From assembly GCA_041874755.1 (NCBI GenBank), contig CP102611.1, positions 2,666,001 through 2,730,000 on the forward strand: DNA of 64,000 nucleotides. The letters are read 5' to 3'. Shown piece after piece: positions 16,544-26,403 of the stretch (position 1 is its first letter; each line of letters starts with the position of its first letter). Below the pieces are notes generated by a model. That model was not told the origin of the DNA. It ran no database searches and was given only the letters and a program-made list of their open reading frames with translations. Source of the stretch: Chitinibacter sp. SCUT-21 (GTDB lineage: Bacteria > Pseudomonadota > Gammaproteobacteria > Burkholderiales > Chitinibacteraceae). The translations under genes and the position numbers were made by a program.

Positions 16544-18838
16544 ATGCCCGCAAATCTATTAATCGTAGAGTCGCCTTCTAAGGCGAAGACGCTGCAAAAA
16601 TACTTAGGCAAAGATTTTCAAATCTTGGCTTCCTACGGTCACGTGCGCGGCTTAGTCCGTAAAAATGGTTCGGTCGATCCTGAGAATGACTTCAAGATGA
16701 AGTATCAGGTCATCGACAAAAACAAAAAACACGTCGACGCCATCTGTGAAGCGGTAGATCAAGCCGATAACGTCTACCTCGCATCCGATCCGGACCGCGA
16801 AGGTGAGGCGATTTCTTGGCATATTTTGGAAATCTTAAAAGCCAAAAAGCTGCTAAAGCCAGAAAAGCTGTTTAAGCGTGTCGTATTTCACGAGATTACT
16901 GAGACAGCAGTACTGAATGCGGTTGCTAATCCTCGCGATTTGGATTTCAACCTCGTGAACGCGCAGCAAGCACGTAGCGCCTTGGATTACCTGGTCGGCT
17001 TTAATTTGTCACCATTGCTATGGCGCAAAGTACGTACCGGCCTTTCTGCTGGTCGTGTGCAAAGCCCCGCTCTGCGCCTGATTTGCGAGCGCGAAAATGA
17101 AATTCGTGCGTTTAACGCGCAAGAATATTGGACTGTTCACCTCGACACGAAAAAAGGCCGCAGCAAAGTTGCAGCTAAGCTAACGACTTGGCAAGGCAAT
17201 AAGCTCGATCAGTTCGATATCCCGAATGAATCGGTGCAGGCTGATATTTTGGCGGGGCTGGCTGGCAAAGAGGCTGTCGTTCATTCGGTTGAAAAGAAAA
17301 AGAAATCGCGTAGCCCAGCTGCGCCATTTACCACGTCAACGCTGCAGCAAGAGTCGGTTCGTAAACTCGGATTTACCACCGATCGTACGATGCGGACCGC
17401 GCAATCTTTGTACGAAGGTATCAATCTCGGTGGCGAAACCGTCGGTTTGATTACCTATATGCGTACCGACTCGGTGGCCTTGTCGAATGACGCTTTGGCT
17501 GAAATTCGCGATTATATTTCGAGCAATTTTGATAAAGACTATTTACCGAATTCGCCCGTAGCGTACAAAAACAAAGCGAAGAATGCGCAAGAGGCGCACG
17601 AGGCGATTCGCCCGACGTCGATTTTGCGCACGCCCGAATCAGTAAAAACCTTCCTGTCGCCTGAGCAATTTAAGCTGTATCAAATGATCTGGAAACGCAC
17701 CTTGTCGTGCCAGATGACGCCAGCGAAATTTGATACCGTCGCCGTTGATATTGCCGTAGGTGGGCCAGAAAATCTGTTCCGCGCCACGGGTCAAACCTTG
17801 GTATTCCCAGGCTTTATCGCCGTTTACCAAGAAGATGCGGACGACGTTGAAGACGATGAAGACGAAGCGCGTCTGCCGGTGTTGACTGAAGGCGATGCTT
17901 TGCCGGTGGAGAAAATCTACGGCGAGCAGCATTTCACCCAGCCGCCGCCGCGCTTCACCGAGGCGAGCTTGGTGAAATCGCTCGAAGAATTTGGCATCGG
18001 TCGCCCTTCAACGTACGCATCGATTATTTACACGTTGAAAGATCGTGAATACGTCATTCTGGATAAAAAACGCTTCACGCCGACCGATACCGGCGAAGTG
18101 GTGAATAAATTCCTGACCGAGCATTTTACGCAATACGTGGACTACAACTTCACCGCGAAGCTGGAAGACAAGCTCGATGAAATCTCAACTGGCTCACGTG
18201 AGTGGGTACCGGTGCTTGATGAATTCTGGAAAAAATTCCACAAGCAGTGCGAAGAAAAACAGGCGCTGTCACGTGCTGAAGTCACGCATGAAGCGATGGA
18301 CGAAGATTGTCCGAAATGCGGCAAGCACAAATTGTCGATTCGCTTAGGCCGTCGCGGCCGCTTTATTAGCTGTAGCTCGTACCCTGAGTGCGACTACACG
18401 CGCAATATTGGCGACGATCCCAACGCTGCGCCGATTGAGCCTGAAGTGGTGCCAGATCGCACGTGTCCGAAGTGCGAATCGGCTTTGCATATCAAGGTGG
18501 GTCGTTACGGCAAGTTTATTGGTTGCTCCAATTATCCGAAGTGCAAACACATAGAGCCGTTGGAAAAACCAAAAGACACCGGCGTTGAGTGTCCTGAATG
18601 TCATAAAGGCAGTTTGATCGAACGTAAGAGCCGCTACGGCAAGATGTTCTACTCGTGCAATACTTATCCAGATTGCAAGTACGCGACGTGGAACCCGCCA
18701 GTGGCGGAGGCTTGCCCGCAGTGCAAATGGCCGGTGATGACGATTAAAGTGACCAAACGTCGGGGAACTGAAAAAGTTTGCCCGCAAAAAGAGTGTGGTT
18801 ACAGCGAAGTACTGATTCCACCGCCAGCAAAAGAATAA
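16544..18838 (+). CDS. topA: DNA topoisomerase I
   Basis: Type IA topoisomerase that relaxes negative supercoils by a Tyr-linked single-strand break. 764 residues. The TOPRIM domain is at the N-terminus (LLIVESPSKAKTLQKYLG; DPDREGEAISWHI). GRVQSPALRLICERE precedes the active-site tyrosine in GLITYMRTDSVAL. An acidic insert (EDADDVEDDEDEA) lies near residue 430. The C-terminus has four Cys4 zinc-ribbon-like repeats starting CPKCGKHKL, CPKCESALH, CPECHKGSL and CPQCKWPVM. A hairpin terminator follows. Confidence 0.98.
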   Translation: MPANLLIVESPSKAKTLQKYLGKDFQILASYGHVRGLVRKNGSVDPENDFKMKYQVIDKNKKHVDAICEAVDQADNVYLASDPDREGEAISWHILEILKAKKLLKPEKLFKRVVFHEITETAVLNAVANPRDLDFNLVNAQQARSALDYLVGFNLSPLLWRKVRTGLSAGRVQSPALRLICERENEIRAFNAQEYWTVHLDTKKGRSKVAAKLTTWQGNKLDQFDIPNESVQADILAGLAGKEAVVHSVEKKKKSRSPAAPFTTSTLQQESVRKLGFTTDRTMRTAQSLYEGINLGGETVGLITYMRTDSVALSNDALAEIRDYISSNFDKDYLPNSPVAYKNKAKNAQEAHEAIRPTSILRTPESVKTFLSPEQFKLYQMIWKRTLSCQMTPAKFDTVAVDIAVGGPENLFRATGQTLVFPGFIAVYQEDADDVEDDEDEARLPVLTEGDALPVEKIYGEQHFTQPPPRFTEASLVKSLEEFGIGRPSTYASIIYTLKDREYVILDKKRFTPTDTGEVVNKFLTEHFTQYVDYNFTAKLEDKLDEISTGSREWVPVLDEFWKKFHKQCEEKQALSRAEVTHEAMDEDCPKCGKHKLSIRLGRRGRFISCSSYPECDYTRNIGDDPNAAPIEPEVVPDRTCPKCESALHIKVGRYGKFIGCSNYPKCKHIEPLEKPKDTGVECPECHKGSLIERKSRYGKMFYSCNTYPDCKYATWNPPVAEACPQCKWPVMTIKVTKRRGTEKVCPQKECGYSEVLIPPPAKE

Positions 18839-18853
18839 AGTCATATGCTGATT

Positions 18854-18883
18854 AAAACGGGAATTCTGTTGAATTCCCGTTTT
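18854..18883 (+). terminator. topA terminator
   Basis: AAAACGGGAATTC (18854-18866), loop TGTT, GAATTCCCGTTTT (18871-18883): a perfect 13-bp stem ending in T residues, 16 nt after the topA stop. Confidence 0.88.
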
Positions 18884-18929
18884 ACGTTTGTTTAGTCGAA
18901 AATAACCAATTATTGACCAGAGGCTTTCA

Positions 18930-21539
18930 TTGTCTGATTCAATTGCTTTTACTGGCTTAGCCCAAACCGAGCAGCAGGCGCTGGGCATATATCACACTTA
19001 TTTCAATGCATTTGATAGTGTGGTTGGCATTCTGGCGCAGCCAGATAGCCCAGAATACCTGGTTGATATGCTGCAGGTATTAGGACAAGCCTCGCGCAGC
19101 AGTATGACGGGTTTGTATCTGAATGATGAGCGGGGGCGCTCAGCCAAACTCGTTGCGGCTTGGCGCGACTGCGATTGCCATTTCCTTGAATATACTCCTA
19201 CCCCGTTTTTGTCGATAGACTATGACCAATATGCGCTACTGGGCGATACCCTTGCTGTTGGTATGGTGTTGAATAAATCTTTATTGGAATTGCCACTCGC
19301 CGAGCAAATGCTGTTAGCACAAGTCGGAATTCGGCAATTGCTCTGTATTCCACTGCTGCAAGGCGGTGAGTTATTCGGCTTTTTGGCGTTTTTAAACGAT
19401 GACGATAGCCGAACTCGAGATTCAATTGAGCTGCGTCTATTGGCGATGTTATCCAATCATGTCGCGCAATCGTTAGGCAAAGCTAAGCTTGAAGCTGAAG
19501 CGCTCGCTAATCAGCTGCGCTTGCGTGCACTGGTTGGCGCGACGCAAGATATGGTGTTCGAATTGGATGCGCATGGCGTTGTGCGCCATGTATGGTCTGG
19601 GCATCCGGCGCTGCCAGTGGCTGACAATTTACTCAATCGGCCGATGGCTGCGGTGTTGCCCTATGAATTAGCCCATGAGTTGATTCGGGGACTACCCGCT
19701 GTTTTAGCAGGGCAAGGCAGTAAACAATTTAACTGTGTCCTCCCACAACAGGATTTGTGTTTCTTGGTACGAATGCAGGCACTGGGAGATGAACAAAAGC
19801 GCAGTGCTGTGGTGCTATTGCAAGATGTATCAGCCTTAATGCACGACGCTGCGCGCAAGAAAACCATGCTGGAAACGCTCAATCTGCTCGAAGAGGCGAT
19901 TATCGATCTGTTGCCAGATGGGACTTTGATTGAAGCCACAACAGCATGGGCGCAATTACGCGCCATTGAAGCACGACTTTTACCCCAAGAATTAGGCAAA
20001 GCATTGTGTGCGTGGGTCTACCCCGAAGATGTTGCACTGGTGGCGCAGTTAATTCATCAGCAGCTCAAATCGAAAGTCGCCGCTAGTGAACGCTTTAGAC
20101 TTTTGCGCGCCGATGGCGATTTCATTTGGGTTGAGCTGCGCTTGATCGCCCATTTTGGCCCCGATGAGCGGCCGAGTGCCTTGCGAGGCGTACTGCGTGA
20201 TGTCACTGTGGCGCATCTGAATGAGCAGAACATCACGCAAATGGCGCTGTACGATGGGCTTACTCGGCTACCAAATCGCTTATTGCTCGATAATGAGATT
20301 CATCGTGCGATTGATGAAGCGGCGCGCGAGCATAAAAAAGTGGGTCTTGGCTTTATCGATCTTGATCATTTCAAGCAAATCAACGACGCATTTGGCCATA
20401 AGACTGGCGATGATTTGTTGGTGCAATTGGCAGTGCGCTTGCAAAATGCCCTGCCTGAGAACGCCGTCTTAGCCCGCTGGGGCGGGGATGAATTTGTCGC
20501 ACTAGTTCCCGATCTTGATAACCAAAAGCAATTGGCCTTAATCGCTGAGCAGCTGCGTCTGGCGGCGCGCCATAGTATGGTGATTAATGGTATGGAAACG
20601 CAACCGACAATTTCGGTTGGTTTTGCGATGTACCCAGATAATGCCGAAAGCGGTGATGAATTGTTATCGGCGGCCGATCACACGATGTACCACGCGAAAC
20701 ACGCGGGTCGCAATAGCGTGTGCTTTTACAGCGATATCGTTCATCTGAAAGCGCTAGGGCGTGAACACGTCGCAATCCAATCGCGGCTATCGAATGCCAT
20801 TCGCCATGGTGGTTTACAAGTATTTTACCAACCGATAGTGAATGCGCGAAGTGGCGACATCATTGCGGTAGAAGCGCTGGCACGTTGGATGGATGATAAG
20901 AGCGGTTGGATTAGCCCCGAATTGTTTATTCCAATGGCGGAAAAAGTCGGGCTGATTCAAGAATTGTCCGAGCAAATCATGTTGCAATCGTTCGCCAAAT
21001 TACGCGAATGGCGCGATTCAGGTTTGACGCAGCGTTTAATGATTAACGTCTCGCGTAGCCAGCTGTATTTACCCACCTTTGTCACGACCTTGGTCGAGCG
21101 GCTGAGCCAATTTAAATTACGGCCGAACGACGTCATTATCGAGGTGACTGAAAGCGTCGCTTTAACCGATTACGCCCGACAAATGCGGCATTTGCGGCAA
21201 TTGAGCGATGCGGGGTTCATGCTGGCGATTGATGATTTTGGCACTGGCTATTCTTCCTTATCGCAATTGCACGAAATGCCCGCAAAAATGCTGAAAGTTG
21301 ATGTGTCGTTCTCACAGCGTTTACACACTGATGAAGGCCGGCGCGTGATGCAAGCGATTGCGCAAATGGCGCAGGGTTTGCAGCTTGATTTGGTGGTGGA
21401 AGGGGTCGAGAGCTTAGAAACGGTTCGCTTTCTGCAGGGTTTAGGGGTGAATAATATGCAGGGCTTTTATTTCAGCGAACCCGTGCCGTCTGGGGTGGCT
21501 GAATTATGGATGCGAATTGGTTTGGTCGGTAAAATTTAA
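18930..21539 (+). CDS. GAF/PAS/GGDEF/EAL c-di-GMP signalling protein
   Basis: An 869-residue cytosolic sensor without membrane spans. Order: GAF-like domain (about 30-185), PAS-like region (about 200-310), PAS/PAC-like region (about 325-430, ending LRGVLRDVTVAHLNEQN), GGDEF (about 435-600) and EAL (about 615-865). The GGDEF site RWGGDEF (near 518) is intact and lacks an RxxD inhibitory site. The EAL site has VEALARW (near 647), NVSRSQL, EVTESVAL and DDFGTGYSSLSQL, so phosphodiesterase activity is plausible. It could be bifunctional or have one silent domain; sequence cannot decide. The start is TTG at 18930 with AGAGG upstream. Confidence 0.93.
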   Translation: MSDSIAFTGLAQTEQQALGIYHTYFNAFDSVVGILAQPDSPEYLVDMLQVLGQASRSSMTGLYLNDERGRSAKLVAAWRDCDCHFLEYTPTPFLSIDYDQYALLGDTLAVGMVLNKSLLELPLAEQMLLAQVGIRQLLCIPLLQGGELFGFLAFLNDDDSRTRDSIELRLLAMLSNHVAQSLGKAKLEAEALANQLRLRALVGATQDMVFELDAHGVVRHVWSGHPALPVADNLLNRPMAAVLPYELAHELIRGLPAVLAGQGSKQFNCVLPQQDLCFLVRMQALGDEQKRSAVVLLQDVSALMHDAARKKTMLETLNLLEEAIIDLLPDGTLIEATTAWAQLRAIEARLLPQELGKALCAWVYPEDVALVAQLIHQQLKSKVAASERFRLLRADGDFIWVELRLIAHFGPDERPSALRGVLRDVTVAHLNEQNITQMALYDGLTRLPNRLLLDNEIHRAIDEAAREHKKVGLGFIDLDHFKQINDAFGHKTGDDLLVQLAVRLQNALPENAVLARWGGDEFVALVPDLDNQKQLALIAEQLRLAARHSMVINGMETQPTISVGFAMYPDNAESGDELLSAADHTMYHAKHAGRNSVCFYSDIVHLKALGREHVAIQSRLSNAIRHGGLQVFYQPIVNARSGDIIAVEALARWMDDKSGWISPELFIPMAEKVGLIQELSEQIMLQSFAKLREWRDSGLTQRLMINVSRSQLYLPTFVTTLVERLSQFKLRPNDVIIEVTESVALTDYARQMRHLRQLSDAGFMLAIDDFGTGYSSLSQLHEMPAKMLKVDVSFSQRLHTDEGRRVMQAIAQMAQGLQLDLVVEGVESLETVRFLQGLGVNNMQGFYFSEPVPSGVAELWMRIGLVGKI

Positions 21540-21569
21540 CATACCAGGCGGAGTATTGCTTTGTAATAA

Positions 21570-22316
21570 TTATGGTGCAATGTCTATATAGCTATACTGC
21601 CTGATTTTATTTTGCCATTTTGGGTCTTTCGCCATTTCGTCAACGGCTTTGTTGATAAATTTAATTAAGCCCGTTTGGTTTGGGCTGATTAGAATTAGTC
21701 GCTCATAGCGATTGCGCGGTGTGCTGGCGGCATAGAGCCCTGCTACAGCAGCAGGTGTGCTCAGACGTAATTCAATCCAACTACTGTGCGGAATAAATAC
21801 AAAGTCTACCCGGCGTGCCTGTAGTTTTTTCAGATTCATGTCTTGATTGGGCGCATCGTCGCGCACTATGCGGCCACTACTGATAAGGGCTTCAAATTCT
21901 GCGTAGCGATGCCCTAAGATGCCACCCAATGTTTTGCCACTCATTGATTCTGGATTGGTGTAATTGAAGGCCTGATAACTTAAGACTAAATCGGCATCAT
22001 GCATAATCACGCCACTCCAGGCGTAATGCGTTTTTGTTTCATCCCGAAACCAGATGGGGGATACCCAAGGAATAATACCCTGCCATTTTGGATCTTCTAG
22101 TAGTAAGTCAATGCGCTTTCTGGGGGTGATTTGAACTTCAAATTGGTACGCGCCTTTGCTTTGTTCGCTCAGCCTGTGGGCCAATTCTTGCGTTAAGCCA
22201 TAGCCATCAGCGCGCCAAAAAGGCGGAAAGTCGTAGTGTGAATAGAGCGTAATACGCTCGGTGGCGAACAGCATCGGCGCGATACACGCGACGATGAGAG
22301 CGGTAAGCAGCTTCAT
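21570..22316 (-). CDS. Periplasmic solute-binding-like protein
   Basis: 248 residues with a signal peptide (MKLLTALIVACIAPMLFA). The mature part begins ERITLYSHYDFPPFW and has the two-lobe pattern of family-3 solute-binding proteins (GLTQELAHRLSEQS; LGGILGHRYAEFEALISSGRIVRDDA). No permease gene is adjacent, so it may be a sensor-type or orphan binding protein. An amino-acid transporter ATPase lies 102 nt upstream on the same strand, but the two need not work together. The ligand is unknown. Confidence 0.75.
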   Translation of the reverse strand: MKLLTALIVACIAPMLFATERITLYSHYDFPPFWRADGYGLTQELAHRLSEQSKGAYQFEVQITPRKRIDLLLEDPKWQGIIPWVSPIWFRDETKTHYAWSGVIMHDADLVLSYQAFNYTNPESMSGKTLGGILGHRYAEFEALISSGRIVRDDAPNQDMNLKKLQARRVDFVFIPHSSWIELRLSTPAAVAGLYAASTPRNRYERLILISPNQTGLIKFINKAVDEMAKDPKWQNKIRQYSYIDIAP

Positions 22317-22418
22317 GGAAATCTCGCAGCAATTATGTTGAGTTTAGACCAAAACATTTGATTTGCTGCGAGCAGGCGACATAACGCGCTCAACAGGTCG
22401 TGAGCGCGTGGACCGCGA

Positions 22419-23177
22419 TTACTGGTGCATTGGCGCCAAGATTTGACGCAGGAATTGTTTTGCGCGATCGGTTTGTGGGTTGGTGAAGAATGATTCTGGT
22501 GTTGTATCTTCCAAAATTTCACCATGATCGAGGAAAATAATCCGATCGGCCACTTCGCGCGCAAAGCCCATTTCGTGGGTAACGACCATCATCGTCATGC
22601 CCGATTCGGCCAGCGATTTCATTACTTCCAAAACTTCACCGATCATTTCAGGATCAAGCGCACTGGTTGGTTCGTCAAATAGCATTACGCGTGGGCTCAT
22701 CGCCAAACCGCGTGCAATCGCAACGCGTTGCTGCTGACCGCCAGACAGATTGCTAGGGTATGCGTCTTTTTTATGCGCTAAACCAACGCGTTCCAACAAT
22801 TCCAATGCGGTTTTATTCGCGACTTCTGGGGATTGCTTTTTCACCTGAATTGGCGCTAGCGTGATGTTTTCGAGTACCGACAAATGCGGATACAGGTTGA
22901 AGTGCTGGAACACAAAACCGACTTCTTCGCGCAGTTTATTAATATCGGTTTTTGGGCTATTCGCTTGTACGCCGTTCACCCAGATCTCGCCGTCGTTAAT
23001 CGCTTCAAGCTGATTAATGGTGCGAATCAGCGTGGATTTGCCCGAGCCTGACGGGCCACATAACACCACCACTTCACCTTGCTTTACTTCCAGGTTTAGA
23101 TTTTTTAAAACATGGTGGCTAGGGCCATACCATTTGTTAACTTTGCTAAAGCGAATCATGGTGGTATCTGTGTTCAT
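22419..23177 (-). CDS. Amino-acid ABC transporter ATP-binding protein (GlnQ-like)
   Basis: 252-residue ATPase of the polar amino acid uptake family. Walker [12 protein letters not shown]-loop [23 protein letters not shown], signature [16 protein letters not shown], Walker [15 protein letters not shown]-loop [16 protein letters not shown]. The C-terminus [15 protein letters not shown] is typical of GlnQ/ArtP/HisP. I chose ATG 23177 over the TTG three bases earlier. No permease or cognate operon is present nearby, so its membrane partners must be elsewhere. rsmA ends 65 nt upstream on the same strand. Confidence 0.9.
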   Translation of the reverse strand: MNTDTTMIRFSKVNKWYGPSHHVLKNLNLEVKQGEVVVLCGPSGSGKSTLIRTINQLEAINDGEIWVNGVQANSPKTDINKLREEVGFVFQHFNLYPHLSVLENITLAPIQVKKQSPEVANKTALELLERVGLAHKKDAYPSNLSGGQQQRVAIARGLAMSPRVMLFDEPTSALDPEMIGEVLEVMKSLAESGMTMMVVTHEMGFAREVADRIIFLDHGEILEDTTPESFFTNPQTDRAKQFLRQILAPMHQ

Positions 23178-23245
23178 CAATCAAGCCTTTGATTTTGCAA
23201 TCTTTGTACTGCAAAGCCTAGCGGGGAAAACCCTAGGCCTTACAC

Positions 23246-24031
23246 TTATTTTTGCAATGCGTTCGATAGCGCAACATACTGCGCGACGGTGACGTTTTCT
23301 GGGCGCAAGCTCGGCTCAATACCAACTGCTGCGAGCACTTCATCATTCGCAATGCCTTTTAGATTATTGCGAATGGTTTTGCGGCGCTGAGCAAAGGCCG
23401 TTTGCACCAGATTGCGCAGATGTTCTTCATCCTTGGCTGGGTGTGGTAACACATCGTACGGCACCATGCGCACCACGGCAGAGTCCACTTTCGGTGGAGG
23501 ATCAAAACTTTCTGGTGGCACATCAATGATGTGATCCATCAGATAGCGATACTGCAACATGATCGACAGCCGACCGTAATCGGTAGTGCCCGGCTCGGCG
23601 ACCATGCGATCAACGACTTCTTTTTGCAGCATAAAGTGCATGTCATAAATCACATCACCAAAGCTCGCGAGGTGAAACAGCAGCGGCGTGGAAATATTGT
23701 AGGGTAGGTTGCCGACCAGCTTAATGCGGCCACCGGGCGCAATCTCGCGCGCCAAGGCACCAAAATCAAACATCAGCGCGTCACAATTATGAATCACCAA
23801 TTGTTCTGGCGTGTAGCGGGCGGATAAATGCGCAACGATATCGCGGTCGATTTCCACCACATGCAGCTGTGGCACACGCGCCATCAATGGGATAGTCAGT
23901 GCGGCCAAACCAGGCCCAATTTCAACGATGGCGTCTTCTTTGTGCGGGTCAACCGCGTTGATAATGCTGGCGATCACGCCTTGGTCTTGCAAAAAATTCT
24001 GCCCAAAACGTTTGCGTGGGATATGTGCCAT
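23246..24031 (-). CDS. rsmA: 16S rRNA dimethyladenosine transferase RsmA/KsgA
   Basis: Dimethylates two adjacent adenosines in the 3' hairpin of 16S rRNA. 261 residues from ATG 24031, which gives the standard start [14 protein letters not shown] and has AGGAAAG just upstream; a longer reading frame to 24163 would run into pdxA. SAM motif [10 protein letters not shown]; catalytic motif [12 protein letters not shown]. The C-terminal helical part carries [14 protein letters not shown]. Last gene of the lptD-surA-pdxA-rsmA cluster, 53 nt after pdxA. Confidence 0.96.
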   Translation of the reverse strand: MAHIPRKRFGQNFLQDQGVIASIINAVDPHKEDAIVEIGPGLAALTIPLMARVPQLHVVEIDRDIVAHLSARYTPEQLVIHNCDALMFDFGALAREIAPGGRIKLVGNLPYNISTPLLFHLASFGDVIYDMHFMLQKEVVDRMVAEPGTTDYGRLSIMLQYRYLMDHIIDVPPESFDPPPKVDSAVVRMVPYDVLPHPAKDEEHLRNLVQTAFAQRRKTIRNNLKGIANDEVLAAVGIEPSLRPENVTVAQYVALSNALQK

Positions 24032-24084
24032 GTCTTTCCTAATTCTATGTGGGCGAAAGTCTCGCACGGGCGCGAGTCTGTCGC

Positions 24085-25095
24085 TTAAAGCTGATGTGAT
24101 GCGAGTTGGGCCGCGAGTTTCGTCGCGGCAATCAGGCTGCCGATATCGGCTTTGCCGGTACAAGCCAAATCGAGCGCCGTGCCGTGATCGACTGAGGTGC
24201 GAATAATTGGCAAGCCCAAGGTAATATTAATGCCCGCACCAAAAGTTGCGAATTTTAACACTGGCAGACCCTGATCATGGTACATCGCCAGTACGGCGTC
24301 ACCCTGCGCCAAGATCGGCGGATTAAACAGCGTGTCGGCGGGCAGCGGGCCGATCAGTTGCATGCCTTCACCGCGCAATTGCTCCAGTACCGGCATGATG
24401 ACGTCGATTTCTTCACGCCCCATATGGCCTGATTCACCTGCGTGTGGATTGAGCCCCGCGACGATAATGCGCGGCTGCGTAATGCCAAATTTTGTCTGTA
24501 AATCGGCGTGCAAAATCCGCAAGGTCGTCGTTAACGAATCGGCCGTTAATGCGGCTGGCACGTCTTTGAGCGGTAAATGCGTGGTCGCCAAGGCGACGCG
24601 CATCTGCTGTTGCTCGCCGTATTCGCCCGCCAGCATCATGACCACCTGTGGGGTATTGGTCAGTTCGGCAAGGTATTCGGTATGGCCAGAGAAATACCCC
24701 TTGCCATCGGCATGAATACCTTCGTTTATCACGCCTTTATGAATCGGCGCGGTCACCATGGCTGCGAATTCACCATTCACACAACCTTGCGTCGCGCGAT
24801 CAAGCAATTGCAACACATAAGCAGCGTTGTCGCGATTGAGTTGCCCCGCTTGCACAGGGCTGCTTAGCGCAATATCGAGAATGGAAACTGGCGCAGTTTG
24901 CGCCGCGTCGTAATCTGGCCACGCTGCGACTTGTGACGCAGCAACGCCCAGTTGTGTTGCACGCTCGAGCAGCAAGTGGCGATCACCCAAAATCACAATG
25001 GGGTAGGGTATTGCTCCCAAGGCCATTTGGATAGTGATATCTGGGCCAATACCTGCGGGTTCTCCGCTGGTGATCGCCAATGGCTTAGCTGACAT
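24085..25095 (-). CDS. pdxA: 4-hydroxythreonine-4-phosphate dehydrogenase
   Basis: NAD(P)-dependent step of the DXP-dependent vitamin B6 pathway. 336 residues starting [19 protein letters not shown], the typical PdxA N-terminus. The metal-binding His regions are seen in [43 protein letters not shown] and [13 protein letters not shown]. Its ATG shares one base with the surA stop, implying coupled translation. Confidence 0.96.
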   Translation of the reverse strand: MSAKPLAITSGEPAGIGPDITIQMALGAIPYPIVILGDRHLLLERATQLGVAASQVAAWPDYDAAQTAPVSILDIALSSPVQAGQLNRDNAAYVLQLLDRATQGCVNGEFAAMVTAPIHKGVINEGIHADGKGYFSGHTEYLAELTNTPQVVMMLAGEYGEQQQMRVALATTHLPLKDVPAALTADSLTTTLRILHADLQTKFGITQPRIIVAGLNPHAGESGHMGREEIDVIMPVLEQLRGEGMQLIGPLPADTLFNPPILAQGDAVLAMYHDQGLPVLKFATFGAGINITLGLPIIRTSVDHGTALDLACTGKADIGSLIAATKLAAQLASHQL

Positions 25096-26393
25096 TATTC
25101 GTCCTTCAGGCGAATCACAATGCGGGAGCGATCACGCAATTGACGTAACCAATCTTCGTACTGCTCTTCGGCTTTGCGTTGGGCTAATTCTTTGCGCACT
25201 TTAAAGCGTGCTTGCTCCTGCGTTACGTCTTGATCGCGGCGTTCGAGCACTTGAATCAAATGGAAGCCAAACGGCGATTGCACCGGCATACTGATTTCAT
25301 TCACCGCTAAGGCGTTCATTGCCTCTTCGAAGGGCGGTACGGTTTCGCCTGGATTGAGCCAACCTAGATCGCCACCTTTGCTCGCACTGGCATCATCCGA
25401 GAACGATTTGGCCATGCGGGCAAAATCTTGCCCACCTTGAATGCGATCACGCATTTGCAGCAGTTTCTGGCGCGCATCGGTGGTTGAGGTGACTTCGTTG
25501 CTACGAATTAAAATGTGGCGCGCACGGGTTTGTTTAACGATCACTTTTTCTTCTTGGCTGCGTTTATCCATCAGCTTGAAGATGTGAAAAGCGACAGGAG
25601 TACGCACAATATCGGTGTATTCGCCCGGCTGTAATTTATCGAGCAAATTGGTAAAGGCGGGTGGCAATGAACCTGCTGGGCGCCAGCCGAGCACGCCGCC
25701 TTTGGTGGCATTGGCATCATTTGAGTAACTCGCCGCCACGGTGCCAAAGGCTTTGCCCGCTTCAATTTCTTGTCGCGCAGCCTGAATGCGGGCGCGTTTA
25801 GCGGCAATTTGCTCAGGGCTGGCGTTTTCCGGAATATTTACTTGGATTTGTGCCAATTGATATTCCATTTTGGCTTTGCCGGCCGAAATCTTCAGATAGT
25901 CATCAATTTCTGATTCGGTAACGACCACTTTGCTATCCACTTCTCGCTCTTTTAGACGGGCGAGCAAAATTTCTTGCCGAATGTCATCGCGAAATTGGCG
26001 CCAAGTCACGCCTGTGCTTTGTAATTTATCGCGAAAAGCGGGGACACTCATGCCATTTTGTTCGGCCAAACGGTTTATTGCCATTTCCAACTGTTTGTCA
26101 TCGACGCGAAGGCCAATCTTTTCTGCGTGCTGCAGTTGTACCTGATCGGTAATTAAGCGATCAAGCACTTGCTGCTGCAAAATGTCATCAGGGGGAAGTT
26201 TGACTTTTTGGCGATCAAGGTTGGTTTTAACGGCCGACACTTTGCGATCAAGTTCGACTTGAGTAATCGCATTGCGATTGACTACGGCGACAACGCGATC
26301 GACGGTGACAACTTCTGCGGGCGCAGTTTGGCTAAGCAAAGCAGCTAAAAGCGCTGCACTGAGTTTTTTACTAGATGTCAGACTGAATGTCAT
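25095..26393 (-). CDS. surA: Periplasmic chaperone / peptidyl-prolyl isomerase SurA
   Basis: Escorts outer-membrane proteins, including LptD, through the periplasm. 432 residues from ATG 26393; this start gives a clean signal peptide (MTFSLTSSKKLSAALLAALLSQTAPA) and has AGG seven bases upstream. Then an N-terminal chaperone part (VVTVDRVVAVVNRNAITQVELDRKV...) and two parvulin domains: the first with LGWRPAGSLPPAF, the second starting TRARHILIRSNE and including LGWLNPGETVPPFE. Both look intact. Just downstream of its client lptD. Confidence 0.95.
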   Translation of the reverse strand: MTFSLTSSKKLSAALLAALLSQTAPAEVVTVDRVVAVVNRNAITQVELDRKVSAVKTNLDRQKVKLPPDDILQQQVLDRLITDQVQLQHAEKIGLRVDDKQLEMAINRLAEQNGMSVPAFRDKLQSTGVTWRQFRDDIRQEILLARLKEREVDSKVVVTESEIDDYLKISAGKAKMEYQLAQIQVNIPENASPEQIAAKRARIQAARQEIEAGKAFGTVAASYSNDANATKGGVLGWRPAGSLPPAFTNLLDKLQPGEYTDIVRTPVAFHIFKLMDKRSQEEKVIVKQTRARHILIRSNEVTSTTDARQKLLQMRDRIQGGQDFARMAKSFSDDASASKGGDLGWLNPGETVPPFEEAMNALAVNEISMPVQSPFGFHLIQVLERRDQDVTQEQARFKVRKELAQRKAEEQYEDWLRQLRDRSRIVIRLKDE

Positions 26394-26403
26394 ACGATGC
26401 CTA

